Assembly (NCBI GenBank): GCA_961205875.1
Contig: OY540810.1
Coordinates: 30,690,001-30,754,000, forward strand
Length of the DNA stretch: 64,000 nucleotides
DNA from: Sialis fuliginosa
Taxonomy: Eukaryota; Arthropoda; Insecta; Megaloptera; Sialidae
Direction: 5' to 3'
Below are positions 25,601-39,820 of the stretch, piece by piece (the first letter of the stretch is position 1; each line of letters opens with the position of its first letter). The position numbers and the translations under genes are program-made. A model generated the notes under the pieces. It was not told the origin of the DNA. It made no database searches and was given only the letters and a program-made list of their open reading frames with translations.

Positions 25601-27963
25601 GTGTAGACAATTCAAGGTTGTCTTGTTTTAAAAAACAAAAGTGAGTACTAGGGGTAAATCTGTACCGGGCTTCAGACTTCGGAGGCCCCAATAAGGGAAA
25701 ATGTATAAAGTATATGCATAGTTATAAGTGGAGAACCAAAAAAAGTTCTTCAGGACCCACAAACCGACGAAAGTGACGGACTCAACTTTTGTTTCGCAGG
25801 GCCTGAAAATCACTAGTGTAAAATGATGAATAATTCGAATACTTAAATTTTTTTCAAATCACAAAACCTTTAAAATAAATGTTTAAATTTTTAAAATTAT
25901 TACCAAAAAACTGGATTCTCTTCACCTGATATGAGCTCCATTTTTGCGAAAAATGCGATAAAAATTTGCTCGCTTAATATTCGCTCGATGTTCGCTCATC
26001 CAATGCGGATGTGGCATTATGAATCCATAAAGCCAAGTATGAAATACGACACACGAGTGAATGTCCGTCACATACAGAATACAGTTCGATTGGATGTCAT
26101 ACGTACATGGTCAGTCAATATTTACTGATCGGAAAATATTGATGTTTGCTTTATATTTGATTGCGACAACATTGTTGACTGGCCAGAATCACATTGATTT
26201 ATTGTCTCTAAGACAGTGGGAGTGGCGCTAATCTACTTACCGACTGGCAAAATCAAATTGTCGACTTGTTTAAAGATAAAATTGTTTTGCTATTATGTGA
26301 ATTGGTAAACAGGGAATTTAATTATAATATATTTATGTAATTTGGTGAGATGCAATAATAAATGTTTGAATTTGATATAATTATTTAAGAACCAGAGTTT
26401 TTTTATTTTATAATGGGAACAAATTAAACGCGCACTATTTTAAATGAAATGAGAAATAGTGAAGAATATTAAATAAACTATTCTAACACTTAAACTATTG
26501 TAGCATTTCTAAACAATATTGAATAGTATTTTAGAAATAGTTAATATAAACTAGCGTTAAGAAAATACTTTTTGTTCATTAAAGAAATAAAATGACACAG
26601 AAAAATATTGGAATGGTGAACCATGTTCTTTAATATCTTTTTAAATAATAAAACTCACCTTTGTATTATAAATATCTAATGTCCTTATGTCAAAAACATA
26701 TAATAATACACATTCGTAGAATAACTAATTTGACAATTTGAATTTAGTTGTATTTGTTTCCCAGGCAACATGAATTAGTAACGTATTAATTAGTATTTAA
26801 AATTTAAATTTTGGGGGTGATTTTTACCCCTTCAATAGCTGTTTAGGTATGTACAAATAATAAATATCCCTTAGGTTCAATTGTTCAAATGAACTACAAG
26901 TGTACTAGGTCTTATCAAAATTAGTGAGATAATACTCGCAACGTTTACTTTTTAAACGATAAAAGTTTACAAATTTCGAATATTTCCAAAACCCCTAATC
27001 ACTGTATACAGTAAATGTGCATTTCCTAAAGTGGAAACTGATTTTTACTGTAAATTTTTAGTTTGTCGAAAGTATATTGTTTAGAATTTTTTTGTCTACT
27101 GAAAATTATATTCAGTTTGTCAAATTAAGACCGACCACAAACCAGTATGAAATTTGTACAATCCACTTTAGTGATTTGGTCACAACATGTCTTAGCCGTG
27201 GTGGCGGCGCCGGATCACGTGACGGAAGTGTGACGTGTACCGGCCGGCGTTGTTTCCGGCGACACCGGAGCTTTATCGCGGCAACGCAATCAAACGTTTC
27301 AGACAACTCGCTTTCCTAACAGGAAGCATGCACGCATCGAGACACCAAATTAAATTGCTTATTCTTAACTAATAATTATTATTATTATCAAAATACAAAT
27401 AATACCTAGGTGTAATTAATAAATTTCCTATTTTTACCTACGGAGTAATTGATTGGTAAAGTAATTTACAAAAAATCAAACAAATTGTTTAATAATTACT
27501 TTATTTGTCAATAAAATGGAAAAAATAAATAAGTCATTTTTATTATCACCTATATATTTCTCAATTAATTGGTTTTAAAAAAGCATTTTGACACGGAATT
27601 TTAGGGGCAAGCAATTAAATGTTCGATTGTTATAGATTTAGGGGTGTAGAATTCGAAAAAATAACCCGGACTGGAGAAAAGTGGTGCAACACCCTGAAAA
27701 ATGGGGTTGAAGGGTGAAAACTTCGTTTCCAAGCTTTTTTAAATTTATCTTAAAATCTTAATCGATGAAGAGGTATTTTAATGGTTGATATTTGTTAGAG
27801 ACACACAGACAAATCGATTAGGACCACATGTACTGAATTTGTTAAAAAAAACACTCTTTATAGAGGGTCTAAAAGACGTAAGCTTGGCTCATTCGGGGAA
27901 AATAGTTTAAAAATTAATAACTTTTGTTAAAATCATCCAAATGACTCGTAATAGTTCAGGAAA

Positions 27964-30782
27964 CTTGTGCAAAAGTTCCAAATAATTCCAATAGTTCAGG
28001 GATTTTTCATGGATTTAGAGATAGTTGTGAGGAGTATTTTCTGAAAAGTCCCCATTCCTAGGTGTTGAGCAAACCCTACAATCAGGGTTGAAAGAAACAA
28101 TTTTGAGTGTTTATAAAAATCGGAATATCTCCGAAATGATAAATACTACACATTTGCAATTAGGCCCAAATGACGCAGAACTAAGTTCTTTATAGATACA
28201 GAGAACATTTTTTTAAATGTGGTCCCGTTAACTATGCTAAATTTGCAATTAAACATTAAAAATATATATAATTCCATCTTGTATCACAAATATAACCTAC
28301 TTTGCGGGCCCAAATTAAAAAAATATGTTATTTTTGTCTGTGCTCAATTTAATTTCGCGTCATTTGAGCCTAATTGCAAATTTGTACTATGTACCATACA
28401 GGAGATATGTTTTTTTTAATTCCAAAACTTTTTTGTTGGTTAAAACAGTAGTAGTCAGAGTAACAAACAATTTCATAAATAGTCAAGTAATTTTAGATAT
28501 AAATGCACTCAATCTGGGAAAAAAATAGCAGTTAGCTGAATTTTTTGTATACACCTTCGTTACAGTGTTATAAATAACGTGTAAAAAGTCCCCAACGATA
28601 TCGTGTCGGCGTTGCGAGATATTGAAGGTCTAACGTGACGAAAAACAGTTATTAACAAATATCTCGCTTCCTATTACTCGGAGGTCAATAAGGGTTATTA
28701 TATAAATGGTGTGTTATAAAATTCTTAAGAAAAAAGGTTTTTTCCATTTTTAAAAAGAAACAACCGTTCTCGTGGTAGAGCGCGGAGAAAGTATGGCTAT
28801 ATATTTGCATACGGTATGTCGCACTCTATGGCAATTGACTATTTTCATATGACTATTTGTACGTGAAAAAATTACAGGACAAAAATTAAAGAGTAGCAAA
28901 TAATCTATAAGGTGTGTCATTCGGATATATTAAAAAAATATTTTTAATCAATTTTAATCACATTTAGTAGAACTACAAACATAGCGATTTATGAAAATTT
29001 ACCATTCTTGTTCAATTTTGTGTTCAAAATCCACGCCTAAGCTTTTTCAAAGTTTTTTAATGGTTCTACTAAAATAAGCTTAGGACATATTGAGTAGAAA
29101 AGAGAAAAAAAATGTGTTAAATTGACCTGCATTTAACAATAGGTACGTCAAAAATTAAAAAATCGAAAAAAAAATTATTTTATTATAAAATGCACCCTTT
29201 TTAAAGTTTTATGTGTACTTATGTTATAAATATGACTAAACAGTAAAATTATAAATATTTTTAGGCTAAAAACATGTTGTCCGTGCGATTCTTTTTTATA
29301 ATATTATAATTTTAAAACATTCGATTTTAAATAATTTCGCTTTGTAAAAACAAGTTTGTAAGTTCTTTAGTTAAGAATCTTAAGGAAACCTACCAAAACG
29401 TACCGTAAAAAAATCACTAAAAACCAAAACTAATAATATCGATATAATTTTTTGCTCTACACTTACATACAATTAGATACATATAGGGATATTTGTGAAA
29501 ATATTCATCTATGTATTAAAATAAAATAATGTAATAACATGTATAAGTATCATTTCATTTGAATGTTTATATGGAGCTGTGTTAATTAATAAATTAAGCT
29601 GTGTTGTTCTTCCCTGGGCTATAGTAACATTTTCAGGCTAAAATATGAATACTAAGGCCTTATCGGTTTTACAGGATTAAAATGTAAGGATTGGGATTCT
29701 CACATTAAGGTAATAAGAACATTAAATATTATAGAATATGAAATAATTATGGTTCCATACTATTAATGAATTAGTTGCTCCTTTATTTGTATGCCTTTTG
29801 TTTATAAAATAGATGGATCTATTGTACCTGTCTTGTTACGATCCTATAAAAATTGATCCAAGTATATTGTTTAGCTACTGAAATTAACTATTTAATATAG
29901 TTATATAGACACGCAAATATTTGTAGTGAATCGGTTAATTTTTCACAAATACCCGGACCGAAATTCCTCCCTAAACCGTTTCTAAAAATACACCATATAG
30001 TCTGTAATGTTGTTAAAGTAATACTTATAATAATACTCTATAATATATTTAATGGAATATGTTCATAATTTGAATTTTTTACATCAATACTGTAATAGGA
30101 ACGTATTTGTTCTGGTATACAGCAATGTAGTAGTTAAAAAAATAACCTTTTTTCCGTTACCACTGCATTAATCTTGATGTTTTTGGTTTTTATTAGACGC
30201 GAAAATTCATGATGTTTGAATAAGATTCTACAAAAAATTCTCGAAATAGCATCAGGGTCAACTAAAATCGAAAAAAATGCAAAAAATATTTTTTAGTTAA
30301 CTATATTTTTTTTAAGTCACAATGCTCCTTACGCTAGTACATAACTGATCATAATAACCTTGATCTTATTTTATAGTAAATTATATTCTCTACAAAAAAA
30401 GTTATTACCATCGTGTTCGTAGAGTGTATATTTTCAAAGAAAAACGCGAAAAACCGTGGAAAATTGTGCCCCGTCCGCCATTTATTTACGATGGCAACGA
30501 TATCACCGCTTAGGTTAGTCACAATTAAAAAAATATATGTATATTATCTATGCAAAATTTAATTCTGCGTCATTTAAGGGTAATTGCAAATTGGTTCTAT
30601 GTACCGTTCAGGTGCTATTTCAGTTTTTATAATCTCTTAAGCTGTTTCTTCCAACCATGATTGCAGGGTTGGCTCAACACTTAAGAATGGGGACTTTTAC
30701 GAAAATACTCCTCACAACTAATTCTAAAACCCTGGAAAGTTTCATAACTATTGGAATTATTTAGTACTTTTGCACAGTATTT
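27964..30782. repeat. 2.8-kb block with ~240-bp inverted ends
   Basis: Bases 27964-28199 and 30540-30782 are inverted, diverged copies (both contain GTTGTGAGGAGTATTTT or its complement and AAGTCCCCATTC). A short direct copy of the inner part lies at 28340-28410. The block could be an old transposon with long terminal repeats; no transposase frame is visible. Confidence 0.55.
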
Positions 30783-31690
30783 CTAAATTAATAGTATCGA
30801 GACTGAAATAAAATTGAAAATATTGTAAAAAAATTACATTTCGTTCACTATTTTTTCAAAAACCCAGCGCTCGTAACATTAATATTTAACCGATCTCAAT
30901 GTTCTTGATCTTATTTTAAAGAAAATTATATGCTCTACAAGAAAAGATATTTGCTATGTTTTCGTAGAACGTACGGTTTCAGATAAAAACGCGAAAAACT
31001 GTAGAAAAATGTGACCCATTCGCCATTTTTTTAAGATGGTGACGGTAGCACAACTCGGATCAACTTGAACATTTTGGAGGATAACCAGAGTCATTAGTAG
31101 AACATTTTTACCAAAAATCATTATGGTCCGAATTAGTTTCCGATAGTTGTTTAAATTTATGTTTATTTGACTTGACTAATAATGTGTATAGCAAATTTAA
31201 ATATCTTCTCCCAGGCAGGTAAATAAATTTTTCGGGGTAATTTTAAAACTTGGTTTTTGGACAGAAAGGTTCATTTAAATGGCTAAACAAAAAATAATAT
31301 TTTCTTTTCAAATGTACCTATGTAAGAACCTAAAGAGAGTACTTCCATTTTGATTTTTTTTTAAATATTCGACATAATATGCATTTTTAAGTGTTTGTAC
31401 TATAAAAAACATAACATAATAAATTATATTCATTTAAATCATTCGATTTTAAACAATTTAGGTCTATGAAAAAAGTTTGTCAGTTCTTTAGTTCAAAAGA
31501 TACAACCATATTAAGAAAGCACTTCATTAAAAAAAAAATACCAAAAACCAAAATTAAAATAAGTGTATCTTTTTTTGCTCAACACCTACATATGGGGATA
31601 TTTCTGAAAAGATGCATCTAAGTACTGGGAACAATATGTATAAGTATCATTTCTATTGGAATTATTTAGAAGTTTATATGGAGCTGTGTT
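29318..31690 (+). repeat. direct repeat pairs 2.1 kb and 545 bp apart
   Basis: 29318-29583 and 31440-31690 share CATTCGATTTTAAA, AGTTCTTTAGTT, ATAGGGATATTT-type text and TATATGGAGCTGTGTT in order. Separately, 30359-30511 and 30904-31053 share CTTGATCTTATTTTA, AAAACGCGAAAAAC and CCATTT. These show repeated segmental duplication. Confidence 0.6.
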
Positions 31691-33211
31691 TTTGTTTCCT
31701 GAACTATAATTGGCCTCAAATTGTCCTGAAGTTCTAAATAATAATGATCAACCATAATTAAAAAAAATATTAATAGTTTAATCAATGAAAATCGCTAATG
31801 TTTAATGGTAAATAACGTAAATTTTTGAAAAATTATGTACCTTTTCATTTAAATTTAAATAAAAACATCAGGTTTGAATATCCAACGTATAGATAACTTC
31901 TATTTGTATATATAAACAAAATGAGATTCCCCAAAATTATATTTAATTATTAGAACAGATGCAAGTACGCTTTGAAGTGCACTGAATTTTTATTGTATTC
32001 AATTAAAAAAAAATACATTTTTTCAAACAAAACAATAGAATATGATTAAAAAGTACTTATATGCATGCTTAAACGTAAATTACAAGTTTATGCATCAAGA
32101 TAAGCCTATATGAATGCATAATAGTGCACACGAAAGTGCATAAAAATGCATGATTTCAATTCTATGCCCTGAAATCTATAATAATCAAACATAAAATTGC
32201 TTGCCCTTAAAAGTTCGGATTTTCGCACTTTTCACTGCTTCCTTGACTGGACTATTATAATACACTGAGATGGGTATTCTAGCAGTCCTGGGCCTGGGTA
32301 AAACTGTATCATATTTTGTGAAAACTAGTGGTGATTTTGCAATGTTGAATTTGTATTTCTGTGATTGTATGTGTTGTTAAAATATCAAAAATATGAAAGC
32401 TATTATACATTTATAACATTTGAATATATCCCCGTGGTGACGTCAAGTCCCGCGCAAACGCTCAATGAGCTACTGAGGTTACCTTATACTTGATATATCT
32501 TTTATATTTGTCTTTATCTACGCCAAATGAGGCAAATTGACAGATTTTAATATCATCAAATATGGTTAATCTACTATAACTAACTACTGGAAAAACGGAG
32601 AAACTGTGGTTTCCTAGCCATTTAAACTAAAAATATACACCTTAACCACAATAAAACAATGTCACTCGACACGTGTCTTATTGTGGTTTAAGTTAAGATA
32701 ACTAAGTTAAACTTTTAAGTGACAAATATACCTACTAATAAATTAACCACACGTCAAATCGACAAATAAAAATATCAAGATCGTAAACTGAACAAAAGTA
32801 TGAAACAATATATTTATATTTAATATACAAATAAATTTGAACATTATAATGCATATAATTTATAACATATTTATGAGGATCTTGAGGACAATAAAATAAC
32901 CTCTTTTCACTCATAAAAAAGCCCCAGTGCTCGACCGCGCGCGCAAGATATCGCATGAAAAGTTTGCCTATAATTTATTGCGCAAGACACTACGTAATTT
33001 GCATCACAATTAATACCCTAGAAAATAATTACCAAAATGTGAGGCGGGCATACATATTCATGAGCATGAGCGGCGCTCACAGTGTCAATAACTACTGCAA
33101 GCGTCGCGATGTACGTACACTGTATATGTGTGGGTGGCAGGGGTGGCCAAAATGCATTTAATATTTTATAAAAATATCATGAATTTATAATTATACGCCT
33201 ATAAATAGCTA

Positions 33212-33721
33212 AGGTACTGGCACCAATCGTGAATATGACCCCAGTAATGACTATTTTTTAATTAAATGTACTGAATTAGAAATATTTGTTGATGTTTGGT
33301 TACTACCATTTCTGAATATTAATCTATGTATATACATTTGACTGTCTTACAACGTGATTTGATGACAATCGGCCAATAGGTGTCAAAATGGCGGGCATTT
33401 AAACTAATTATTAGTATAATTTATTTATTATCATAGCAACTGCTTTACATTGTTTCAAAGACGATTCTTTCTTTTATATCTTTTGTGTCATAGTACTTAT
33501 CATTTTGTAATCATTAGCAAGTGGAGAAAAAACAAAGAAAATAAAAGGTTATAATTTAAAAAACAAACTATATTTGCGGACTTTGGTAATTAAATTGATT
33601 AAATATAGAGTTACTTGTTTTATTAGTAACATGAGTTCACGAGAATTACAAAAAAGAAGCCCGTCAATTACAAAAACACTAAATCTTGCTCTTATAGCGG
33701 CCATAACTGGTGCCAGTACCT
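33212..33721. mobile_element. MITE AGGTACTGGCACC, copy 1
   Basis: AGGTACTGGCACCA and its exact complement end the element, with TA at 33210-33211 and 33722-33723. The interior is AT-rich and non-coding. Copy 2 at 34096-34658 is the same family in opposite orientation. Confidence 0.87.
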
Positions 33722-34095
33722 TATAACATTTATTTTATTTATAAATATTCAGCAACCCTGTGTCCCCCTCAACTCGAAGTATGCCTCGCACCACCACTGA
33801 GTGAGTTAATGACCGTAGGGTAATTAAGACGTCATCATTAAGTCGAGAATAAATTATACACCGAATTGCGAAACCCCCACCTCTACAATATTATGAGTTG
33901 TTTGAGCTGTAAGACACACTGGTGGTGGAAGTAATAATCTGTTATGTGCTGTTGATGGATGTCTTTTTAAGGAAGTCTTAAACATTGTTTTATATTTATA
34001 CTTACAAATGTAATTTTAATTCGAGTATTGTAATGTACACGTTACAACTATGCTCATGAACCATCGTGTTTTTACAGTTAAATGAAATAATAATA

Positions 34096-34658
34096 AGGTA
34101 ATGGCACCAGTTTTGAATTCTTTAAGAGCAAGGTTTACTGTTTTTGGGATTGATGGGTTCCTTTTTTGTAATTCTCATGAACTCATGTTACTAATAAAAT
34201 AATTACTTCTTTATTAAATCAATTTAATTACCAAAATCAGCAAATATACTTTTTTTTAAGTATAGCCTTTTATTTTGTTTATGTTTTTTCTCCAGTAATG
34301 GATAAAGTAAAACCAGTAATGAGCACGCAGTGATGGACACTTGCTAATAATTACAAAATGATAAACTCTATGACACAAAAGTTATCAAATAAAGAATAGT
34401 AAAATTAAAACATTGTAAAGCAAATGCTATGATAATATAATAATTAATAAATAAATTATACTAATAATTAGTTTAAATTTTCACCATTTTTGATACATAT
34501 TGACCGATTGTCATCAAATTACGCTTTTTTTACAGAAGTGTCTATAGATTATAATTTAGTTATGATAAATCTAATATCAACAAATATTTCTAATTTAGTA
34601 CATTTAATTAAACAAGAATCCAACACTGGGGTATGATCTATAACTGGTGCCTATACGT
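34096..34658. mobile_element. MITE AGGTACTGGCACC, copy 2 (inverted)
   Basis: AGGTAATGGCACCAG begins it and TGGTGCCTATACGT ends it, with TA on both sides (34094-34095, 34659-34660). Read on the other strand, the interior matches copy 1 along its length, with extra bases near 34300-34345. Confidence 0.83.
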
Positions 34659-37504
34659 TATATTTGTAATAGGTTCCTGAAAATTTTAAAATTACATTGC
34701 AAAATGATTATTTATTATCAAAAATGATTAAATGTGAATTGCATAGAGGTATTTAGAATTCTTAAAATATCAGAAATATATGTATAATGAAATATTAATG
34801 AAAAATTATTATCAAAATAATTACCATGAAAAATTAATAATAACATACATATGTAATAGGAAATTTCATTTCGCTTTTGTATTGTATTATGTATTATATT
34901 TGTATTGTATTCCAAATTATTTAAATTCCTCAATTTATTCAATATTAAAATCTACAAAAAATATATCACGATTTAAAACAAAATATTACAAAACCTTAAA
35001 AAAGTAAAATTGATTTACATTCATTACATTAAAATATCAAGATTAAAAAGCTGCATAACAAAATAATATCAACAATGTAATAACATTCATAAAGGTTAAT
35101 ATACTTCCTATATACCCAATATTACAACAAAAAATACAATCTAAAAAAACGAACACAGGAATCTTAGGCACGCACGACTCTATTCAATTAAAAAAGAATT
35201 ACGTATTTTATTTATCAGCGAAGAAAATCTATTGGACGAAATAATAACACTGTTTAAAATGTCATGTTTGTGAAAGAAATAATTTTCCTTTCGGGGATTT
35301 TTTTCTCTCATCGCATTTCACTTTCACCGTCACACTTTGTTCTCAACCTCTAATTAACCCCCGGCCAGGGCTCGTTTGTATTCTGCTACGGTCTTTCACC
35401 CCCGCTCCTTTAGTTTTTTATTTTATTTTCGAGACAATTATTAATATCGCTTCAAATGTCCTGTATTAACGTATACAAAAATTTACTTGGTTTTAGAATA
35501 CAAGATTATTATTGTTATTTAAAATTATATGTAATTATATTTTTTCACCGGTGTTTTACAATCGCATGAAAAAAAGTTTATGCATATTAATGAATAAAAT
35601 TTAATAATTTTGTGAAATAATTATTAAAATATTCAAATGGAAGGCCCGCCAGCTGCAATCTCACCAGACCTCGTTTTTGAAGGCCCCGCGTTAATTTCAT
35701 CTTTCACAGCACAAAATACATTTTTTAATAAAAAAAGTACTTAATCCTTTCAATACTACTTTTAACCGATGAAGTGAATTATATAAAAATAATAAAATTT
35801 TGTCGCAATAGAATAATAAAGAAAATCTTATCTCATTTGGGATTTTACAACTGAAAATTTGGCTTCGGTTTCATCTCGTCAAAATTTAAACGGTCTCGTG
35901 TCTTTAAAATCTATGCCAATCTGTCTGCGTGAAGCCTGGTTAAAAAATCAGTACAATATTTCAAAAACAGTTACACAAAAAGGCAATTTTTATTGAAGTC
36001 ACGTAAATCGTAAAATAATCTCGGACGTAGTACTTACTCTTTTTATATAAAGTGGCATTGAAAACATGGCCATTTACCAATTCATCTATCCATTTACCCA
36101 TCCATCTGTACATATTGTATCGTACAAACTGAGCGCAGTCCATTCCACTTCACTTGGTACTCTTGATTTTTGCTTGAATAGCCAATAACCAAAGACACCA
36201 TGTCCGTACCACTGTCACAACGTAGCGGCGCTATTGTGAATACTCTATTTTAGCAGCTATTGAATCATTTTCTTTAAGTTATGTAATTTTACTTACCAAT
36301 TGTAAAATTACTATACTGCGTTCACTCAGTCCTCCGACTTACGGCTCTTACTTACTTACGTCACTTTTCAATTACTACTTTTACCTGAAGTTGCGGTGCT
36401 TGCTACAAAAATAAAATAACACTGCTTTGACTAGCGGACATTTTCGAGTTACGGTATATTTACATAACGTAACTTTAGCGTATGATATATTTTTATATAT
36501 TTCGGTGGATTTAAACTGAAAAATTAAAAATAAATATTTATACCCTCTTCCTTTCCCAAATTGAATCTTTTTAAACCCATTAAAATGAAAGAATTACAAT
36601 AAAAAATGATGTTTTTGTAACTCGAATATTCTAAAATAACTGGTTCATATTAAAATTATTATTCACGAATATATTATAATCTAACCATTAATCATATACA
36701 ATTTAAAATACAATACAAACATTAAAATATTTATTAATGGCGTACAACAAGTAAATCTTTGCGCTTGATATAAATTCGGGGTTGACTTCTACTATGTAAA
36801 GTCAAAGTTAAATGGAGTGTAAAACATATGCCTGTCGGACGCCACGCGTCAGATAATGACGTAATAATGTATTGATACGCGCGACGCTTGCGCCCCTAGC
36901 GTCGGTGGAGCGAGTAACAACATGCTATTCTTGTATTAGCACTTATGTCGATTTTCGGCCCTGCGTTACTTTGCTCGTCTATTGAATACAAATCAGGATT
37001 CCGTCAAAAGAACTTACTACGTATGAATACATATTTTACAAAGGAGAAAGTATAGTAATGTGTATGATGTACTTTCTTGTACATTTTTTTAAACTGTGTT
37101 GTTTTATTTGATAAAAAATAGTTGTTTTAAGAATTTCTTATGTTTATTGTGGACCTTTAAAAAATTTGCATGGGTCATTTTTTTAGTTAGTTAATATCTA
37201 GATATTGTATTTTTAATAAGGTACAGTGACGTATCAAGAGGGGAGGTAATGGAACCTCAGGAAATTGATTTTTTTTTCAATGTGAAAGTAAAAAAGATAT
37301 TTTTGAAATAATTCGTAAAATTGTTTACCCTTCCCCCAAATATCATAGGATAAAGTTCAAACCGTTCAGCTGTAGTTATTAAAAAACTGCCGCATATGGA
37401 AATGGTGTTTTTGAAATGTTTCATATTGCTGAATGAAATAATGCGAATTTCAGTGTATTCTGAAATTTTCGCTATCATTTATAAAAAAAATTGTATGTTC
37501 TGTA

Positions 37505-37788
37505 TTACAGCCTAGCTAACAAATATTTACAAGTTTGCAAACACTTTCAAACAGGGTATCAAACTTATATGACAGTTCTCTTTGAGTTTTTAACAGATAG
37601 TTGCATGCATAGTAAGTAAAAACAACGATATGTAAAGTATATTTACTAACTTTGAGTAAAAACGATAAAAACCAATTTACTATACATGCAACTATCTGTT
37701 AAAAACTCAAAGAGAACTGTCATATATAAGTTTGATACCCCGTCTGAAAGTGTTTGCAAGCTAGTAAATTTTATTAGCTAGGCTGTAA
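37505..37788. mobile_element. TA-flanked MITE (TTACAGCCTAGCTAA)
   Basis: TTACAGCCTAGCTAAC and TTAGCTAGGCTGTAA ends are bordered by TA (37503-37504, 37789-37790). The inverted repeats extend about 110 bases on each side, including ATGACAGTTCTCTTTGAGTT. Non-coding. Confidence 0.85.
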
Positions 37789-39389
37789 TACCAGACATTG
37801 GATTTAAAAATATCATTTATTAACGTTTTTGATTTTCCTTGGTTTTTATAAAAAAATGTTTCGTAATAATTTTGAAAACTTTTGTAAAATTAAAAATTAA
37901 ATTTGGGCAAAGTACCTGTAACTTTACTTACTTAGGTAAGTACATTTTTTAGTAATTTTTGCGTATGACATGGCTCTATTACATGCATGTTTTGTAAATC
38001 TATTCTTCTCAAGATAACCAAACCATGTAAAACTTATCTTAGAAATATAAACTTACATAGATATCTGACGTCAAACAAGATAAAAAATGTTTCCTAATGA
38101 AGTAAACATTTGTAATAGTTTGATTTTTGAAAATTTTTGTTTTTACATAGAAATATAGTAAGTATACATTTTTGGGGTAAAGTACCTGTAACTTTACTTA
38201 CTTAGGTAAGTACATTTTTTGTTACGACTTGCGCATGGTATTACTCTATTACATATTTTGTAAAACTATTCTTCTCATGATATCCAAACCATGTAAAACT
38301 TATCTTAGAAATATAAACTTCCATAGATATCTGACGTCAAAACAAGAATTAATTGATACGAATAAAAACAGTCTGCTATCATCATCTTGGACACAAACAA
38401 ATGAGTCATGAATCTCCAAGTTACCGGCCGAGCGAGTCCGGATCGCGTGACGTGTACAAGTCACGTGACCGCGGCCATCTTGCGTCCACAAATCACAGCG
38501 TGCGTGTGCGTGTAGCGTCATTTGTTTTACTGTCACGGGGATAGCGAAGGAGAGAGATATAAATTACTTTTGCGCTATAATTTTATGTAGTCATTAGGTG
38601 AAGACAAAATGAAACTTCTGTTTTATGTAAGTGTGTACGTGCGCGAGCGATTCTGGGAAGGGATATGTTTAAAAAAAATTATAGATGATTGGAGACACTG
38701 ATTATGTTTCGTCGAAGAAGAATTGTTGAGTGCAAAATAAAGAATTTTTTTTCTTTTTGTTATGTTATTTAAGTTTCATATTTGAAGAAGGTGATTGCAA
38801 CTCAATAGTTTTAAATCAGTATTTTTATGGGGATCTCGGAAATTATAAGAGATAGAGATTCTGTTAAATGAGAGAAAAGTTACCTTTAAGAGGGGACAGT
38901 TCAATGGTGTATTTATATTTCACAAAAATTTCATAGCCTACTAGATATTAGCCAAAAACCATTTTAGTCCGAATTTTTCCATCGTGAATATTTCTTAAGC
39001 GACTTGAAAATAAAAAAAATGTTTCAAATACATAAATGCTATAGGGTTTAGTTTTGTCTATTTAGAAATATTTTTTTAATTTTCAGAAATTTCGTAGTTT
39101 TTGATATATGAGACTAACTTATGTTTTCTTAAATAGAAGCAATATGAAATTTTGTAATTTTTGAACAGAAGATTTAATTATCTTTTCAATGATATACAAC
39201 TTTATATACTTACTTTTCGAAATATCTAAAACAATGATCAAAAAGTATTTTTTATTTATTTAATATCCTTTATGAATATTTATGATCCAAATATGGCTAT
39301 GACAAAATGACAATCAACAATAAGATTTAAAAACAACTGAAAATTGACTTATAAGCTAACATAGCATGAATGAACTATTGTATTAATAA

Positions 39390-39799
39390 AATATCGGTAT
39401 GGAGAACCATACATGACTTCCATGTTCTTTCTATCTTTTTAAATAATTTTTAAATATACATTTTTTTAAATATTTTATTTATATAACCTACTACTATCTA
39501 TGAATATACATATCGTAATACATTAAAAAAACATATATACTTACAACGGTTACAGCTCTTTTTGCCATTTGTATATAAATATTAGTTTTCTAATGTCAAT
39601 ATCGGTATGGAGAACCATACATGACTTCCATGTTCTTTCTATCTTTTTAAATAATTTTTAAATATACATTTTTTTAAATATTTTATTTATATAACCTACT
39701 ACTATGAATATACATACCGTAATACATTAAAAAAACATATATACTTACAACGGTTACAGCTCTTTTTGCCATTTGTATATAAATATTAGTTTTCTAATG
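39390..39799 (+). repeat. tandem duplication, ~206-bp unit
   Basis: The unit AATATCGGTATGGAGAACCA... occurs at 39390-39597 and 39598-39799. The copies are nearly identical; the second lacks a CTAT. ACTTCCATGTTCT inside the unit matches, inverted, GAACATGGAAGT at 40370 and 40939, suggesting these are ends of one element family. Confidence 0.9.
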
Positions 39800-39820
39800 T
39801 CAAAAACATAATAAAACACA

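Noticed and set aside
37224..37260. CAGTGACGTATCAAGAGGGG, a hAT-like left tip
   Set aside because: No partner end or duplication found; likewise the solitary tips near 19400, 58823 and 60616.
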